Shown one piece after another: positions 35,561 to 46,504 of a stretch of DNA of 64,000 bases. Positions within the stretch are counted from its first letter, which is position 1. The number at the start of each line of letters is the position of its first letter. The notes under the pieces were generated by a model. That model did no database searches, had not been told where the DNA came from, and saw only the letters and a list, made by a program, of their open reading frames with translations. The translations under genes were made by a program, and so were the position numbers. This DNA comes from Bettongia penicillata ogilbyi (lineage: Eukaryota; Chordata; Mammalia; Diprotodontia; Potoroidae). The stretch lies in NCBI GenBank assembly GCA_023548195.1, contig JAJHZJ010000579.1, positions 2,339,346-2,403,345 on the forward strand, read 5' to 3'.

Positions 35561-36239
35561 GTCTATTATTACAGGAAGTTATGCCTACTTTCTTCTCCTA
35601 AAGAGTCTCTATTAATTGCTACTAAGAATCAATTTCATCCCCATAAGAAAGCCCCACCCCCCCTTTTCTTTGGTATGGCTGTAGGGGCAATTTCCTGTAG
35701 ATGAACAGAAAGATGCTTATCGAGGGAAGGAAACAGGTATGGTTCAATGGCTGATGAAACAGGCATTTAATTGACTCTAGTTGATTAAGAGGAGAGATTA
35801 GTATACATTATGACAGAAAACAATAAAAGAGTGAAGGACCACGTTACTGAATCCAGAATAAATCTGGGTAACAGTCACAGAAAAGAATACTTTACAGTAT
35901 CAATCAGTTCAACATTAGTAGAACTCCTAGGTCCCAGTGGCTTTGAGACAGCTCAAAGCAGAATTAGGAGTATACTTTTTAAGACCAAGTAAATCTGAGC
36001 GAGTTGAGTATGATGCAAATTTTCCCAATTGGGGCTCTACTGGCAAAGGGATACCTGAAATGGGGAAGGGGGCTATTTGCTATGCCCAAATCTTGTAAGA
36101 TGAGATCAGAAGTTCAAATTTGACCTACGGTACTACACACAGAATGAATAGCCAATGGTGGCAATGCTACTGTGGCTACTTTCTCCTTCACTGAGAACAA
36201 AAACATAATTCATATCCATATAAATGCTCTAAAATTTAC

Positions 36240-37020
36240 AAGGTGCTTTCCTCACTGTCTCTCATCAGATCCCTCTCCCCCAATATCCTACCTCTTCCCA
36301 GGTCCTCTCCATTCTATCTTCTTAGCATCTCTCAAACTCCTCCCTTCTCCCCTCTGATCCTGCCATCACCTGGTGCACCCTCATCACCATGTGCTTGGAC
36401 CATTACAGTAGCCTGTTGGCGGGTCTCCCTGCCTCAGTCTCTCCCCACTGCAGTCCATCTTCCCCTTGTCTGTCAAACTGATCTTCTAAAAGTACAGGTT
36501 TGACCTTGTCATCCTCCCCAGTCATTTAAATAAACCTTGATTGTTCCTATTATTTCTAGTATCAAATATAAAATCTTCTGTTTGGCTTTCAAAGCTCTTC
36601 CTAACTTGGTCCCTTCCTACCTTTCCAGTTTCTTTACACCTTACTCTCCCAACCATGTACTATTTGATCCAGTGATACTGACCTCCCATCTCTGTGCATT
36701 TTTACTGAGTGTTCACTATGTCTGGAATTTTCTCCCTTCCCACCTCCTAGCTTCCTTCAGGTCCCAACTAAAATCTCACTTTCTGCTAGAAGCCTTTCCT
36801 GTCCCCTCTCCCCACCTTGAATGCTAGCGCCTAGGATGCTCTCCAATTTATCCTATCTGTATCTTGTTTATAAACCATTGTTTGAAAGTTGTTTTCCTCA
36901 TTAGATTGTAAGATCTTTTTGAGCAGGGACATTTTTGGGGGGGGGGGGAGTGTCGTTGTATCTCCAGGATCAGTACAATACCAAGACACATAGTAGCTAA
37001 AACATGTTTACTAACTTGAT
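36240..37020 (+). mobile_element. L2 LINE, about 780 bp of the 3' region
   Basis: The longest L2 copy here. Blocks in order: 'accattacagtagcctgttg', 'tttggctttcaaagctcttc', 'tagcttccttcaggtcccaa', 'agaagcctttcctgtcccc', 'gattgtaagatctttttgag', a G run at 36941-36950, and 'tatctccaggatcagtacaa'. Frames at 36172-36827 are remnants of L2 sequence without an intact domain. Confidence 0.75.
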
Positions 37021-37029
37021 CTGATAACC

Positions 37030-37460
37030 GCCTTGTCAGGTAGGAAATACAACTATTATCAAAGCCTGCTTTAAAGATGAGGCAACTGAGAATCTGGGAA
37101 ATTATTAGCTTAAGGTCACAGATTCATTCTCATTTTTATAAGAGTATCTGATATATCTTAGATGATTAATAAATACTTGCTGATAGCCCATCCTGCAAAA
37201 TTTCATTAGCCTCCATACTCAAAGGCTCCTCAATCGCTTCTTACTCTTCCCTCCTTGAACAGAGTGAAAAACTTCTCACAAATTCTTCTAAATTAAGGAG
37301 GGCACCCAGGATCCCAAGCTGGCACTTTCTCCAGGTTTTCCTCCTCTCCTCTCTGATGTCCTTCTGTGTGTTGTCTTACTTCATGAGATTATAAAGGGAC
37401 TTTTTTTATTTGTACTTGTATCCCTAGCCTAGTACTTAGCAGTGGCTGGTAAGAGTCACA
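37030..37460 (+). mobile_element. MIR and second L2 fragment
   Basis: 37030-37190 is MIR-like ('gatgaggcaactgagaatct'). 37200-37450 resembles an L2 3' end ('tgtatccctagcctagtact'). Confidence 0.5.
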
Positions 37461-37899
37461 GTTCGTACCCAGATTTTTTTACTCTAAGGATTTTATCAAG
37501 TATTTTCATACTAGACCACATACCTATAAAGGGCTAGGATCCAGCTAGGAGACCCTTGTATTTTCTGAAGCTGTTCTAATGCTAATGAAATATTAATAAT
37601 GTCTTCCAGACAAAGAGCTATCTATCAAAATCTAAAAAAAGTGGTGAAAGATTAAAGAACCTTGGGAACACATTTTACACTGAACCACCCCGGAAAGAAG
37701 GAATTTAATTACATCACTCACTGAAGTCCTATCACCCTGAGATTGCAGAATGTCTCATTTCTGAAGAGCTTACTTCTTTCTTAATACAAGTTTAAGTTGG
37801 TTTGCTAACTGTTAAAGCAATATTACCAGGAAAATGGGGGGGAGGGAAAACTTATTCTAAGCCATATTCCTTAAAACAAAATTCCTGTACAAGAAGAAT

Positions 37900-38085
37900 T
37901 ACATTAGCCTTTAGCTTTCTTAACCTAGGGTCCATGAATATATTTAATTTTTTTACAACTATTTCAATAAAATGTTTCTTTTGTAACCCTCTACATTTTA
38001 TGCTTTTAAAAACATTCTGAAAAGGGAGCCATAGATTTCACCAGACTGTCCAAGGGGTCCATGACATAAAAGAGGTTCAGAATGC
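37900..38085 (+). mobile_element. Old DNA-element-like repeat (family of 24440-25040)
   Basis: 'aacctagggtccatgaatat' at the left and 'aggggtccatgacataaaag' at the right, with an AT-rich centre. Termini with CCTNGGGTCCATGA in inverted relation suggest a hAT-like relic. Confidence 0.5.
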
Positions 38086-38089
38086 CTCT

Positions 38090-38595
38090 GCTTTAGAGGT
38101 TTTGTTGGAGGATCTGAATGGTACATCATCTCATTTGCAGTGTTCTCACTACATTCCTTTGAGGTAGTATGGAGACAAGTATGCATTATCCTTACATGGA
38201 GATGGAGAGGCAAGAAAGTGACTTGCTCTGGGTTACATAGTCAGTAGAGGGACTGGTTCTCAAAACAAATCTATAAAATCTTTAAAGAATAAAAATTAAA
38301 AAAAAAGCTGGTGGGATTGAAAGAACGTTGGTCTGTTATTCTCCTGCTCTAAATGACTGTAGTTTGGCTTTTTAGAGATGGAGTGAGTGTGTTTGTGTGT
38401 ATTAAGGGGTGGGGTCAAACAGACATGTCAGTTTCAGACAGATGTCTGTAATTTCTGAATGAAGATGTAGACTGCAGAAAGAGATGGGGCAGGAAGTGAA
38501 GGAGGATATGAGATTTAACAGAGACACCGTGAATATAGACAAGATCAATGTAAATTTGGTCAGGACTGGTAGAATTGACCTAACTGATGTCTAAG
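38090..38595. other. MIR fragment, then unrecognised sequence
   Basis: 38130-38280 is a reverse MIR; the rest is unrecognised. Confidence 0.4.
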
Positions 38596-38597
38596 GA

Positions 38598-38800
38598 CAT
38601 CCCTCCTTTCCGATATGCCAGATTCTCTGTGACCCCATTTGGGATTTTCTTGGCAAAGATACTGCATGGTCTGCCATTTCCTTCTCCAGCTTATTTAAAA
38701 GATGAGGAAACTGAGGCAAAGAGGGTTAAGTGACTTGCCCAGGTCACACAGCTAGTAAGTACCTGAGGCCGGATTTGAATTCAGAAAGGTGAGGAATCAT
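38598..38800 (+). mobile_element. Marsupial SINE (MAR1/WSINE-like)
   Basis: One of the best-preserved copies: 'gattctctgtgaccccattt', 'gggattttcttggcaaagat', 'gatgaggaaactgaggcaaa', 'cacacagctagtaagtacct'. About 0.6 kb from the CpG island. Confidence 0.85.
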
Positions 38801-39399
38801 TCATGCAAGAAATATTTATTAGATACTTCTAGCCAGAGTTCATATACTCTGAACAGAAAAATTAAGTCACAGAACACCAGAGTTGGGTTCTAGTTCTGAC
38901 TCCACAACTTATTAGCAAAATTAGTTTTCACTTCTCCATCTACCAAATTAGGTGCCCCAGCCAGGCACAGAACTTTTGGGGAATGAAATCATAAACGAGA
39001 AAGTGCTGGCATGTTGTTGTTTACAAAGTGCCATACAAACCAGTATGTTCTTAAACAAGAGATGCAATTTCATTCTAGGAAGGCTTTCTCTACAGCTCGG
39101 CAATATTTATAGTTATACTTTGATAATAATCCGGGGTAGAAAAAGTGACTTTGCCCAGATCATGTGTCAGTCGTGGCTTGAATTCAAGCCTTCCTGACCT
39201 ACAGGCCGCCTCCATCCACTCATCCACACAGCCTCTGTTTTGAGTCGCGTTGTCCAAAACTTCACCTGCACTCACAGTATTAAGGAAGTGGGCCAGCGAG
39301 GGTAGCAGATGAAAAAGCGTTGGACCTCCCCGAATTTAAAGTGTATCAAAGCGTTCCTTGGGGTCTATACATTGAAAAGGAAAAGTTCTGATTTGGGTA

Positions 39400-40640
39400 A
39401 ATACGTGGAGAAATGCGCAGCAAGGGCCCCGGCTCCCGGGGACGTGACGGGTGGTCTGCTCGCTGCTTCCCAACTTGGGCCGCCGGTTCTGAACTGACCC
39501 AGGTGCAGCGCCTGCCTCCCCACGCAGTTTGGGGGCCGCAAAGCCCAACGCAAAGCTCTAGGGTCCGATCTGCCTAAGGGCTCCAGGAGCCCGAGCGGGG
39601 TCCACATACGTTACGGTGACAAAGGGGAGGGGCTGGAAAGCGCTCGGGAGCCCTCGGGAGCCCCGGGACCCGCAGTCCCGACCCTGCCCCGACAGCCCCT
39701 CCCCCGCGCCCCGTCGGGCTCTAGGACCACGCGGCCCCGCGGGCTCCGTCCGCTCACTTCCTCCCTCCTAGCAGCCTGCTGCTGCTGCAGCCGCCACGGG
39801 GGTAAAAAGGGCAAGGGGAGCCGGGGTGGGGGCGTCTCCCTACCTGGCGAAGCAGTACTCGCAGTGGTTGCCCCGCTCGTTGACCGTAAGCACGTAGGTG
39901 TAGGCCGGGCAGGAGAAGAGCAGGTCCCCGACGCCGTAGCGCCGGCGGGCCCGCAGCCCCCGGCCTTTGCCCGGGCTGAAGAACCTCTCGATGCCCGCGT
40001 CCTCCCCGTCGCCGGGCGCGCCCTCGGCTCTCATGCTGGGAGCGTGCCCTCGCCGCCCCGCGGCGCCCGGCTCGGCGGCTGCTCCCGCTGCTGCTCCTCG
40101 CGCACCCCGAGGCCGGAGGGCGATGCCAGCCCGGGGGGGGGGCGCGGCCCGCGGCCGGCTCGCCCTGGCAGGAGGAGCGTCCCTCTGAGCCGCGTCCCGG
40201 GCGGCGGGGGGTGGGGGTTCCCAGCCGCGTGCGGAGCTGGAAGAGCAGTCGGGCGAGGCGCGCTGGAAGGGCCCACGAGCTCCCCGGGAAAGGGCTGCCA
40301 GCCTCCCGCCCGGTCCTAAAGCCCACCTACCGCGGCGCGGGCGAGGAAGCCGCCTCGGCCCCCCGCGCCCCGGGCCTTTGGTTCCGGCCGGGACTACGCC
40401 GACTGTCCCTGCCCCTTCCCCCACCCCACGCCCTCGTAGCGGGGAGGGGGGACACCCTACGCTCACCTGAGAAGTGGGTGTGGCTAGCGGGAGAGGGGAT
40501 CCCGGCCGGTGAGTCTGCCCCTAGTCTGATGTGGAGGTGGGGCGGCGGTGGTGGTCTGGGGTCATCCCCCGTGAGAGGTAAACATCCCGAGACTGAGAGA
40601 TGCAAAGGTCTAGGGCGACCCTCTCAGTAAGTCCACAAGC
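39400..40640 (-). promoter_or_regulatory. SMYD2: CpG-island promoter of SMYD2
   Basis: About 1.2 kb of GC-rich, CpG-dense DNA sharply different from the AT-rich surroundings, covering exon 1, the 5' UTR and the start of intron 1. GC boxes (GGGCGG or its complement) are visible at 40053-40058, 40199-40204, 40306-40311 and 40539-40544. No TATA box was seen at a plausible distance, as usual for housekeeping-type CpG-island promoters with dispersed starts. The transcription start cannot be fixed from sequence; it should lie upstream of 40034 on the minus strand. It could also fire in the plus direction, but no exon is seen there. Confidence 0.88.
39844..40034 (-). CDS. SMYD2: SMYD2 coding exon 1 (N-terminal SET segment, start of MYND)
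   Basis: 191 bp encoding residues 1-63 plus two bases of the Arg64 codon. The product begins MRAEGAPGDG and contains ERFFSPGKGRGLRA (the SAM-contacting GKGRG motif of SMYD proteins at 22-26), VGDLLFSCPAYTYVLTVNER, and HCEYCF, whose Cys58 and Cys61 are the first two MYND zinc ligands (human Cys52 and Cys55). The donor GCCAG|GTAGGG fits consensus and the phase matches exon 2. The ATG at 40034-40032 was chosen because MRAEG is the conserved SMYD2 start, although the frame stays open upstream to 40466. The N-terminus is six residues longer than the human protein (GAPGDGEDAGI in place of a shorter GLGGL). SMYD2 is a cytoplasmic/nuclear SAM-dependent protein lysine methyltransferase; its catalytic SET core is encoded by later exons outside the window. 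Confidence 0.97.
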
Positions 40641-40835
40641 ACTTATTAAGCGCTTACTGTATATGTGTTAGGGGCTAAGGGATATCATACAAAGAAAGAT
40701 CATTCACTCCCTGTCCCCCCAGCGCCTGCCCTCAAGGAGCTCACAATTTAATGGGGGGGAGCGGGGGCAGAAAACCCACCCACCCAGTGGACAAACGAGA
40801 CGTATACAAGATGAAATGGAGGAAATCTTAGAGAG
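40632..40835 (+). mobile_element. Ancient dispersed repeat, family of 6938-7250
   Basis: 'cacttattaagcgcttactg', 'aggggctaagggatatcata', 'gcctgccctcaaggagctca', 'caatttaatgggggggag'. It marks the upstream edge of the CpG island. Confidence 0.55.
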
Positions 40836-41334
40836 GAAATTGATATTGTGGGGAATTGGACTGCCCACATTCCCATAGGTAAGGGCAGAACTGGGGTCTG
40901 AAGCCAGCCCTTGGGGGCCTTGGACCCAGGACTGGAAGTCCACCTGGCCTATTTTACGAATTAGTAAAACCAGGCGTGACTTCCAGTCTATGATTAGGGT
41001 TTCATGTAAACCAACATAAACAATTAAGTACCTTTTACAGACTTCCAAGAAAGGTAAATTATCCGTGCCTGAAGAAAACCTAACCCCTCTCCTTGTCAGT
41101 AGGGGTGGAGGAAGGGAATGGCACTCAGGGAAAACATTATAAGAAAGATCTTTGAAAAAGTTGCAAAGAAATTAGAGGGATAGGAGGCAAAGGCTGCAGT
41201 AAGCCCTAGTCCTGAGGCTAGAGGCTTTTCAAATTTGTACAGTATTCTCCTGAGTTACCAGTGTACATTAGTTTAAACTGCCTTCTTGCTCCAGTGGGCT
41301 AGCTAAATACTAAATCAAAGAGAGTACTCCGGAC

Positions 41335-41500
41335 CAGGGGTGGGAAACCCTCAAGACCAAGTGTGGCCTTCTGACTGAATCTAAATGTCACAGAACAAAT
41401 CCCCCTAATAAAAGGATTTGTTCTGTAAAACTTGGGCTCAATCAAAAGGCCGCACTCGAGGACCACATGTGGCCTCAAGACTGCAGATTCCCCTCCCCTG
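41335..41500 (+). mobile_element. Palindromic hAT-like MITE
   Basis: Terminal CAGGGGTGGGAA (from 41335) and TTCCCCTCCCCTG (to 41500) are inverted; internal halves also pair ('ggatttgttctg' against 'cagaacaaatcc'). Flanks CTCCGGAC (left) and CTCTGCAC (right) agree at 6 of 8 positions, compatible with an eroded 8-bp hAT target duplication. Related copy at 24212-24356. Confidence 0.65.
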
Positions 41501-41649
41501 GCTCTGCACTATCAGTAAAATCAACCTGGTTAGCTACTTCTCTGTCTAGTGGGTGGGTCACTTTGAGGAGAGATTCAAAAATCTCGCTTCAGGGTACTTG
41601 CAAATCTATTTGGGAGACTGTATGAAGTAACTGATAAATCGTGACCTAG

Positions 41650-42490
41650 GAATCCCGGGACCCAGCCAGTTTATCCCTTGCAGCTGTGTGAGGTCAGGTT
41701 ACTTGAGGTTCACCATTCTATAAAACAGGGACAATAGTAATTGCTGCCATGCTTTCTTTCCTCAAGGGATTGTCATGAAGATTGAAAAGTAATTTTCAGT
41801 ACAAAATACAAAAATGTACTGACCATATTGGACAATATAATTGTGGAGTATCTTGTTGGAATTCAAAGATGGAAATGATTCGTGTGAGTTGATATAGACA
41901 GGTCTTCATAGGCTCAGGAATCATAGAAGGAAGAGAATCAAGACAAGAGATAACTTTTGTGATGGTAATTGACATTTATTCAGCACATTTGACAATCACA
42001 GGTCTAGATTTAAAATATATGCAGTACTTTGAAGATTGCATAGCATCTTATGTTCATTCTTTTATTTGGTCTTAAGAATAGTCTTGTGAGGTCGATAGTA
42101 TTAGCCCCATTTTACAGGTGAGGAAACATTTTACAGGAGAGATTAAATGACCTGCCAGTAGGCACACATCTAGTAAGCCTCAGAGGCAAGAGTGTATGTC
42201 ATTCAGGTTTTTCTTACTCTTAACTGGGCATGTTTTCACATAGTATTATATAAATTTCTGCAATTTATGTATGATGAGGCCAGTAGTACAGTAGACATTT
42301 TAATATTCTAGGCAAAAAATTACCTTTTAGTAATTGCAAAGAGAAGCAACCTGTCTTAGTGGATACAGACTTGACCTTGGAGTCATTAAGACCTGGATCT
42401 AAGTTCCACCCTTGACATGTACTGACTGTAGATTGGAAAGTCTCTAAACCTCTCCACCTCTGAGGCAATTCTACATGAGTTGCAAAATAG
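41650..42490. mobile_element. MIR cluster
   Basis: 41650-41830 (+), 41960-42215 (-; 'ttacaggtgaggaaacattt') and 42350-42490 (+; 'ttggagtcattaagacctgg') are MIR-like copies. Confidence 0.6.
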
Positions 42491-42564
42491 CATTGGTAGA
42501 GGTAATTTCCTTATCCAGACCAGAAGTTAAAATTGCAGAATAGACATGCCCCAGCCTCCATTTT

Positions 42565-42780
42565 GTTGTTCAGTTGTGTCCAACTCTTTGTGACTTCATT
42601 TGGGGTTTTCTTGGCAAAAATTTTGCCACTTCCTTCTGCAGCTCTTTTTGCAGATGAGGCAAACAGTTATGTGACTTGCCCAGGGTCTCACAGTAAGGTT
42701 CTGAGATCAGATTTGAACTCGGAAGAATGAGCCCCTCTTTTTCACTATGCTGCCTAGTTGCTTGGCTACACACCTAGCCT
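42565..42780 (+). mobile_element. Marsupial SINE (MAR1/WSINE-like)
   Basis: 'ttcagttgtgtccaactctt', 'gggttttcttggcaaaaatt', 'acttgcccagggtctcacag'. Confidence 0.8.
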
Positions 42781-42982
42781 CCAAGGCACAAGCTATTTAG
42801 ATGGTATTCCAGCTGATGGAGAAAGAAAGGAAAGACTGTTCGAAGGTGCTGTGACCCTTTGTCTTAATGTATTGTGATCTCCATTGCCATTTCTACTTCT
42901 GAGTGGTGCCCTAGTTCAGATCAGAAGAGTTGTCACCTTTTAGCAGTGCAAATGACCTCATTTTTTTGTGGATGAACAAACT

Positions 42983-43332
42983 AATTGTGTTCATCTTTCG
43001 CTGCCTAAGAAGACCATGCCATCAGAGAAATGATGACATGACTTGCACTTTGTTTTGAATAAGGGAGGGCTTTGCAAGGTTACCAGCCTCACTTCTCCTC
43101 CAGAGCCATCTGAATCCAGTAAAGATATTCATCAGGATGACCCAGGATGCACTGGGAGACCTTGGGCCCTTTAGGCTAAGGTCTTTGCAGGTACTCACTT
43201 AGGGTGAGGCAACGCCCATTCATTGAATAGGCCTGTTTAAGAAGTAGCCAGGACATGACCCCTTTAATGAGGCCAAGAAAAGGAAAGACTTCAGACTGGG
43301 AGGGAAATATCAAGTTACTATTGAATAGTAAC
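42983..43332 (-). mobile_element. One-ended copy of the inverted-repeat element of 16084-16671
   Basis: Has one terminal arm ('attgtgttcatctttcgctg', 'gaagaccatgccatcagaga') and continues into the internal region ('ggcaacgcccattcattgaa', 'ataggcctgtttaagaagta'), ending near the middle. It matches the reverse complement of the right half of the 16 kb copy; the opposite terminal arm is missing. Confidence 0.75.
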
Positions 43333-43554
43333 TGGATGAACAAAATAATATAACTTAACCAAAGTCACATATCTGTCTAGTCAATGAGATGGCCTGAATT
43401 AGAACTTATCCTACAATTTAGCTAGTTAGCCCGAATAACTGATGTTATGCAAGTAGTTACCTCCTGTATTCATAGTGAAGAGAGTGCTTGCCCCAAAAAC
43501 AGGAGGACAAGATTTTTGCCTCTGGCACATACTGGTTCTGTATAGTCAAACAAT

Positions 43555-43720
43555 TCCTTACTTCCCTCCTTCCTTCCGTCTTTCCTTCCTTCTTTTCTTT
43601 CTTTTTTTCTTTCTTTCTGCAGTTGAGATTAAGTGACTTGCCCAGGGTCACACAAGTAGTTGGAGACAGGATTTGAACTTAGGTTCTATTGATTCTAGGG
43701 CCAATGCTCTGTTGCTTCTG
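43555..43720. repeat. CT-rich low complexity followed by SINE tail
   Basis: 43555-43618 is a (CTTT/CTTC)n-like tract. 43620-43720 carries 'acttgcccagggtcacacaa' from a reverse SINE whose other part is gone. Confidence 0.7.
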
Positions 43721-43724
43721 TGGA

Positions 43725-44899
43725 TAACCGATCTAGGCAACTGTCTGAGACAAAAAGTTGCAAAGAAGGTACCAACCTGTATGAGTAGAAGGAGTTTCCT
43801 CATCTGGACATTCTCTATACCAGTGAAATCACAAGATTAGTTCCTATCCCCATCCCTATCCTGTTCTTAATGAAGGAGGTGTTGGATGTAAATACAACTT
43901 TGTAAATCTTTAGACAATTCTTGTAACATCTTGTAAGCAGGTGTCTTAGTCTGGAGGCCTCTGTTTGCCTCTTGTCTATCATCTCACTGTCATCTACAAC
44001 CAGGCCAGAAATTCTACTACTGCTATCATGTTATTGCTGCAAGAAATGAAGGGGAGGGGAAAGAGAGAGGTTGAGTTAGTCTTCTCAGTAAAGCAGGGAG
44101 TCAGCTTGGGTTGTAGGGACTTGAACAAAAAAAAAGTTTAGATTAGGCACCATGGGAAATGGGATCCACCCTTTACTTCTAAAGGAGACTGGCCAGTGGA
44201 AGACTGGGCCTTAGTTCATGCTTTACCAGCTTCCAGGTATGCATGATGGAGGTCCCCGTTTTCCTCATATGACCAATGGAGAAACTTTTATCCTTCTGGC
44301 TGTCCTCATTGTATAAGGACTCTCTGAGGGCAGATGTGGGGATGGGGTAGGGGAGTGTGCTTTCCTTCACTGAGCCAGCTAATGAGCCCATCCATGGCCT
44401 CATAAACAGGCTTGTGTCAGGGAAAGGGCTGCCTCCAATTTGTGACTTTAACTTGGCACATGGCCATATGAAATTTTGCAGCATTCAGTAACTGAACTAC
44501 AGTTTGTTTGTCAGAGTTTGTCAGTATTTGAACCCAGTGAGAAGTGAGCTATGGAATTCAGGCTAGTATAGGTCAACACTAGTCATGTTCTGTAAGCAAG
44601 GGAGTGATTCTATCCATTGGCCATACCATATTTGGAAGTGAACTTGAAGCAAATACTTTGTTAGCAACCATTTTTAATTTGGGAGGATGTGCTTATACTT
44701 CTTTTTTTGTTGTATCTTCTCAGTAAATATCCTTTTGTAAAAGCTAATTGATGTTAACTGGTTAAATTGGTGGAGGATTCAGTTGATATTGGGGGGACAA
44801 GGAGATCATGGTGATGATACTGGGAGAAGCACAGTGGAATAAGGACTTAAGCCAATATTATTAGAGTTACCAGTTCGATGCTACATTATTATTAAATGG
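43725..44899. other. Intergenic, nothing recognised
   Basis: No gene-like or repeat signal beyond short simple runs. The 101-codon minus frame at 44179-44484 shows no family resemblance. Confidence 0.4.
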
Positions 44900-45000
44900 A
44901 TTTTGTGGTGTTTTCCATTTACAATGTATATATTATTTTATTTTCTTGATTTTGCTTTATTCACTCTGTATCAGATGATATAATTCTTTCTATCTTCCTT
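44900..45000 (+). repeat. Left arm of a 101-bp inverted duplication
   Basis: Matches the reverse complement of 46817-46917 at 97 of 101 positions by direct reading, with sharp loss of similarity on both sides. The sequence is faintly L1-like ('ttattcactctgtatcag'). Confidence 0.9.
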
Positions 45001-46135
45001 GACATTCTGAATCCATGACATTCTGAAAGTGAAATAGTAGCTTGCTTTAGCTCCTACCCTGCCAGTGGAGTTATGATTGGGATAAAAATTCTCTGGTGTC
45101 AACATGGATTATTTGTAAAATGAAGAAGTTGAAGTAGTCTTCCTATATCCCTGTGATCCATTAGGGTTCCATCCACCTTCCATTCTTGAGGCAGATTGAT
45201 TGAAGGATAGCAATGAAGCTATGGCAAATGTGGACTTTTTGCCTTATGGTGTAATTATGCTGATGACACCTGGGAGTTGGCCAAAATGGGGCTGTGGCTG
45301 AAAGCTAGCCACTTAACAATCACTCCAGATGGCTGAGCCTCTCCAACTCTTTCTTCAGAGACTTCGGGCAGGACACTTAAGCAGATCTGTGCTTTATTTT
45401 GTTCACTAGCTCTTAGGGATGCTAATTAAGGGGATAAGATTGCATAGTAGAATTAATACTGGACACCTGTTTATTTTTTTTTAACTATTTTGATTTTGTT
45501 ACAAGGGAAAAATCAAGTGGGTAGTGTTAGAGCATGGGTGGGAGGTCTATATCTGGAAATGACTGTGATGTAAAAACAAAAGATACTGACAAAGTATAAA
45601 GAAAATTTTAATATATTAAAATTCATTAGCAGTATATTTAGTAACAGTTTATGAAGAAAACTATGTTATAAAACAACCACCAAGGAATGGCAACACACCA
45701 ATCCAAAGAACACTGATGACAGCACACTCTTAAAAGAGCTCATACTTGTCAGTCTATCACTTCACATTCTCACAGACTACAAAAATAGCCTTCCTTCAGC
45801 CTGCCAAGCCATACCCTCTCTTTGAGAATCTTGTAATACATGCCATGGAGGAAAAGGACCCGGTAATATTTTATTAAGCTACCCTGAAATTCCAAAAACA
45901 GCAATGAAAAGAGGACAGGTTCTTTTGCTTGATGTCTTCCCCCAAAGCAGATGTCAGAGAAATACAATGCCTTTATGGCAAATTGTCCATGGAGAAAATA
46001 GACCTTACCTTAAGGACATAACACTGCAGAGAGGTCTTTATTTAAAAATAAAAATAAAAATAAGACATCTCTTTAGGATTCTGATATTGGTTATTTTTAG
46101 AGTCCTTCAGTGCTACCATAATTTTATCTTGGGAG
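45001..46135. other. Intergenic, nothing recognised
   Basis: AT-rich sequence; short frames at 45770-46170 have no recognisable domain. Confidence 0.35.
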
Positions 46136-46139
46136 GGGG

Positions 46140-46500
46140 GACCTTTTATTTATATTGTCTCCTCCATTAGAATGTGAACTGCTGGGGTAAGGAGGGACTG
46201 GGGGCTGGAGGAGAGAGATGGCTTATTTTTCTCTTTGTATCTCCAGCAGATAATATAGCAAGCAGTGAATAAATCATTCATTCATTTCATTTATTCATTC
46301 CTAAGTTCCTCAGTTTGAGGTTGTCCTTGATTTTTCCTTTCCCTTCATTTCTTTTATCCAGAAAATTACCGATTCCTTCACTATACCTCCTATAGTTGTT
46401 CCTTCATTTCTATTCCTACTCCCATGAGGCCCTAACCATCTTATCACTTTATTACCACAATAGCAACTGGTCTTTCTCATTTTTGCTTTCTTCCATCTGT
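46140..46500 (+). mobile_element. L2 3' end fragments
   Basis: 46140-46300 has 'cattagaatgtgaactgctg', 'tttgtatctccagcagataa' and a 'gaataaatcattcattcatt' end. 46310-46500 is a second L2-like piece. Confidence 0.6.
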
Positions 46501-46504
46501 TTTA

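Larger units (their letters stand above)
13559..39843 (-). other. SMYD2: SMYD2 intron 1 (26.3 kb)
   Basis: On the minus strand it begins with donor GTAGGG directly after exon 1 (39843-39842 are the GT) and ends with acceptor AG at 13560-13559. The phase is conserved (AG|G, Arg64). All repeats listed between these coordinates lie in this intron. I saw no additional exon-like segment inside it. Confidence 0.93.

Noticed and set aside
39864..40319. 151-codon plus-strand frame in the CpG island
   Set aside because: Antisense to SMYD2 exon 1; stop-poor only because of GC content, with Pro/Ala/Arg-rich composition and no domain.
39754..40326. 190-codon minus frame in another reading frame over exon 1, and read-through past the donor
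   Set aside because: The SMYD2 frame with conserved residues and a consensus donor at 39843 explains the region.
40211..40630. 139-codon plus-strand frame upstream of SMYD2
   Set aside because: Low-complexity GC-rich chance frame; no splice or family evidence for a divergent gene.
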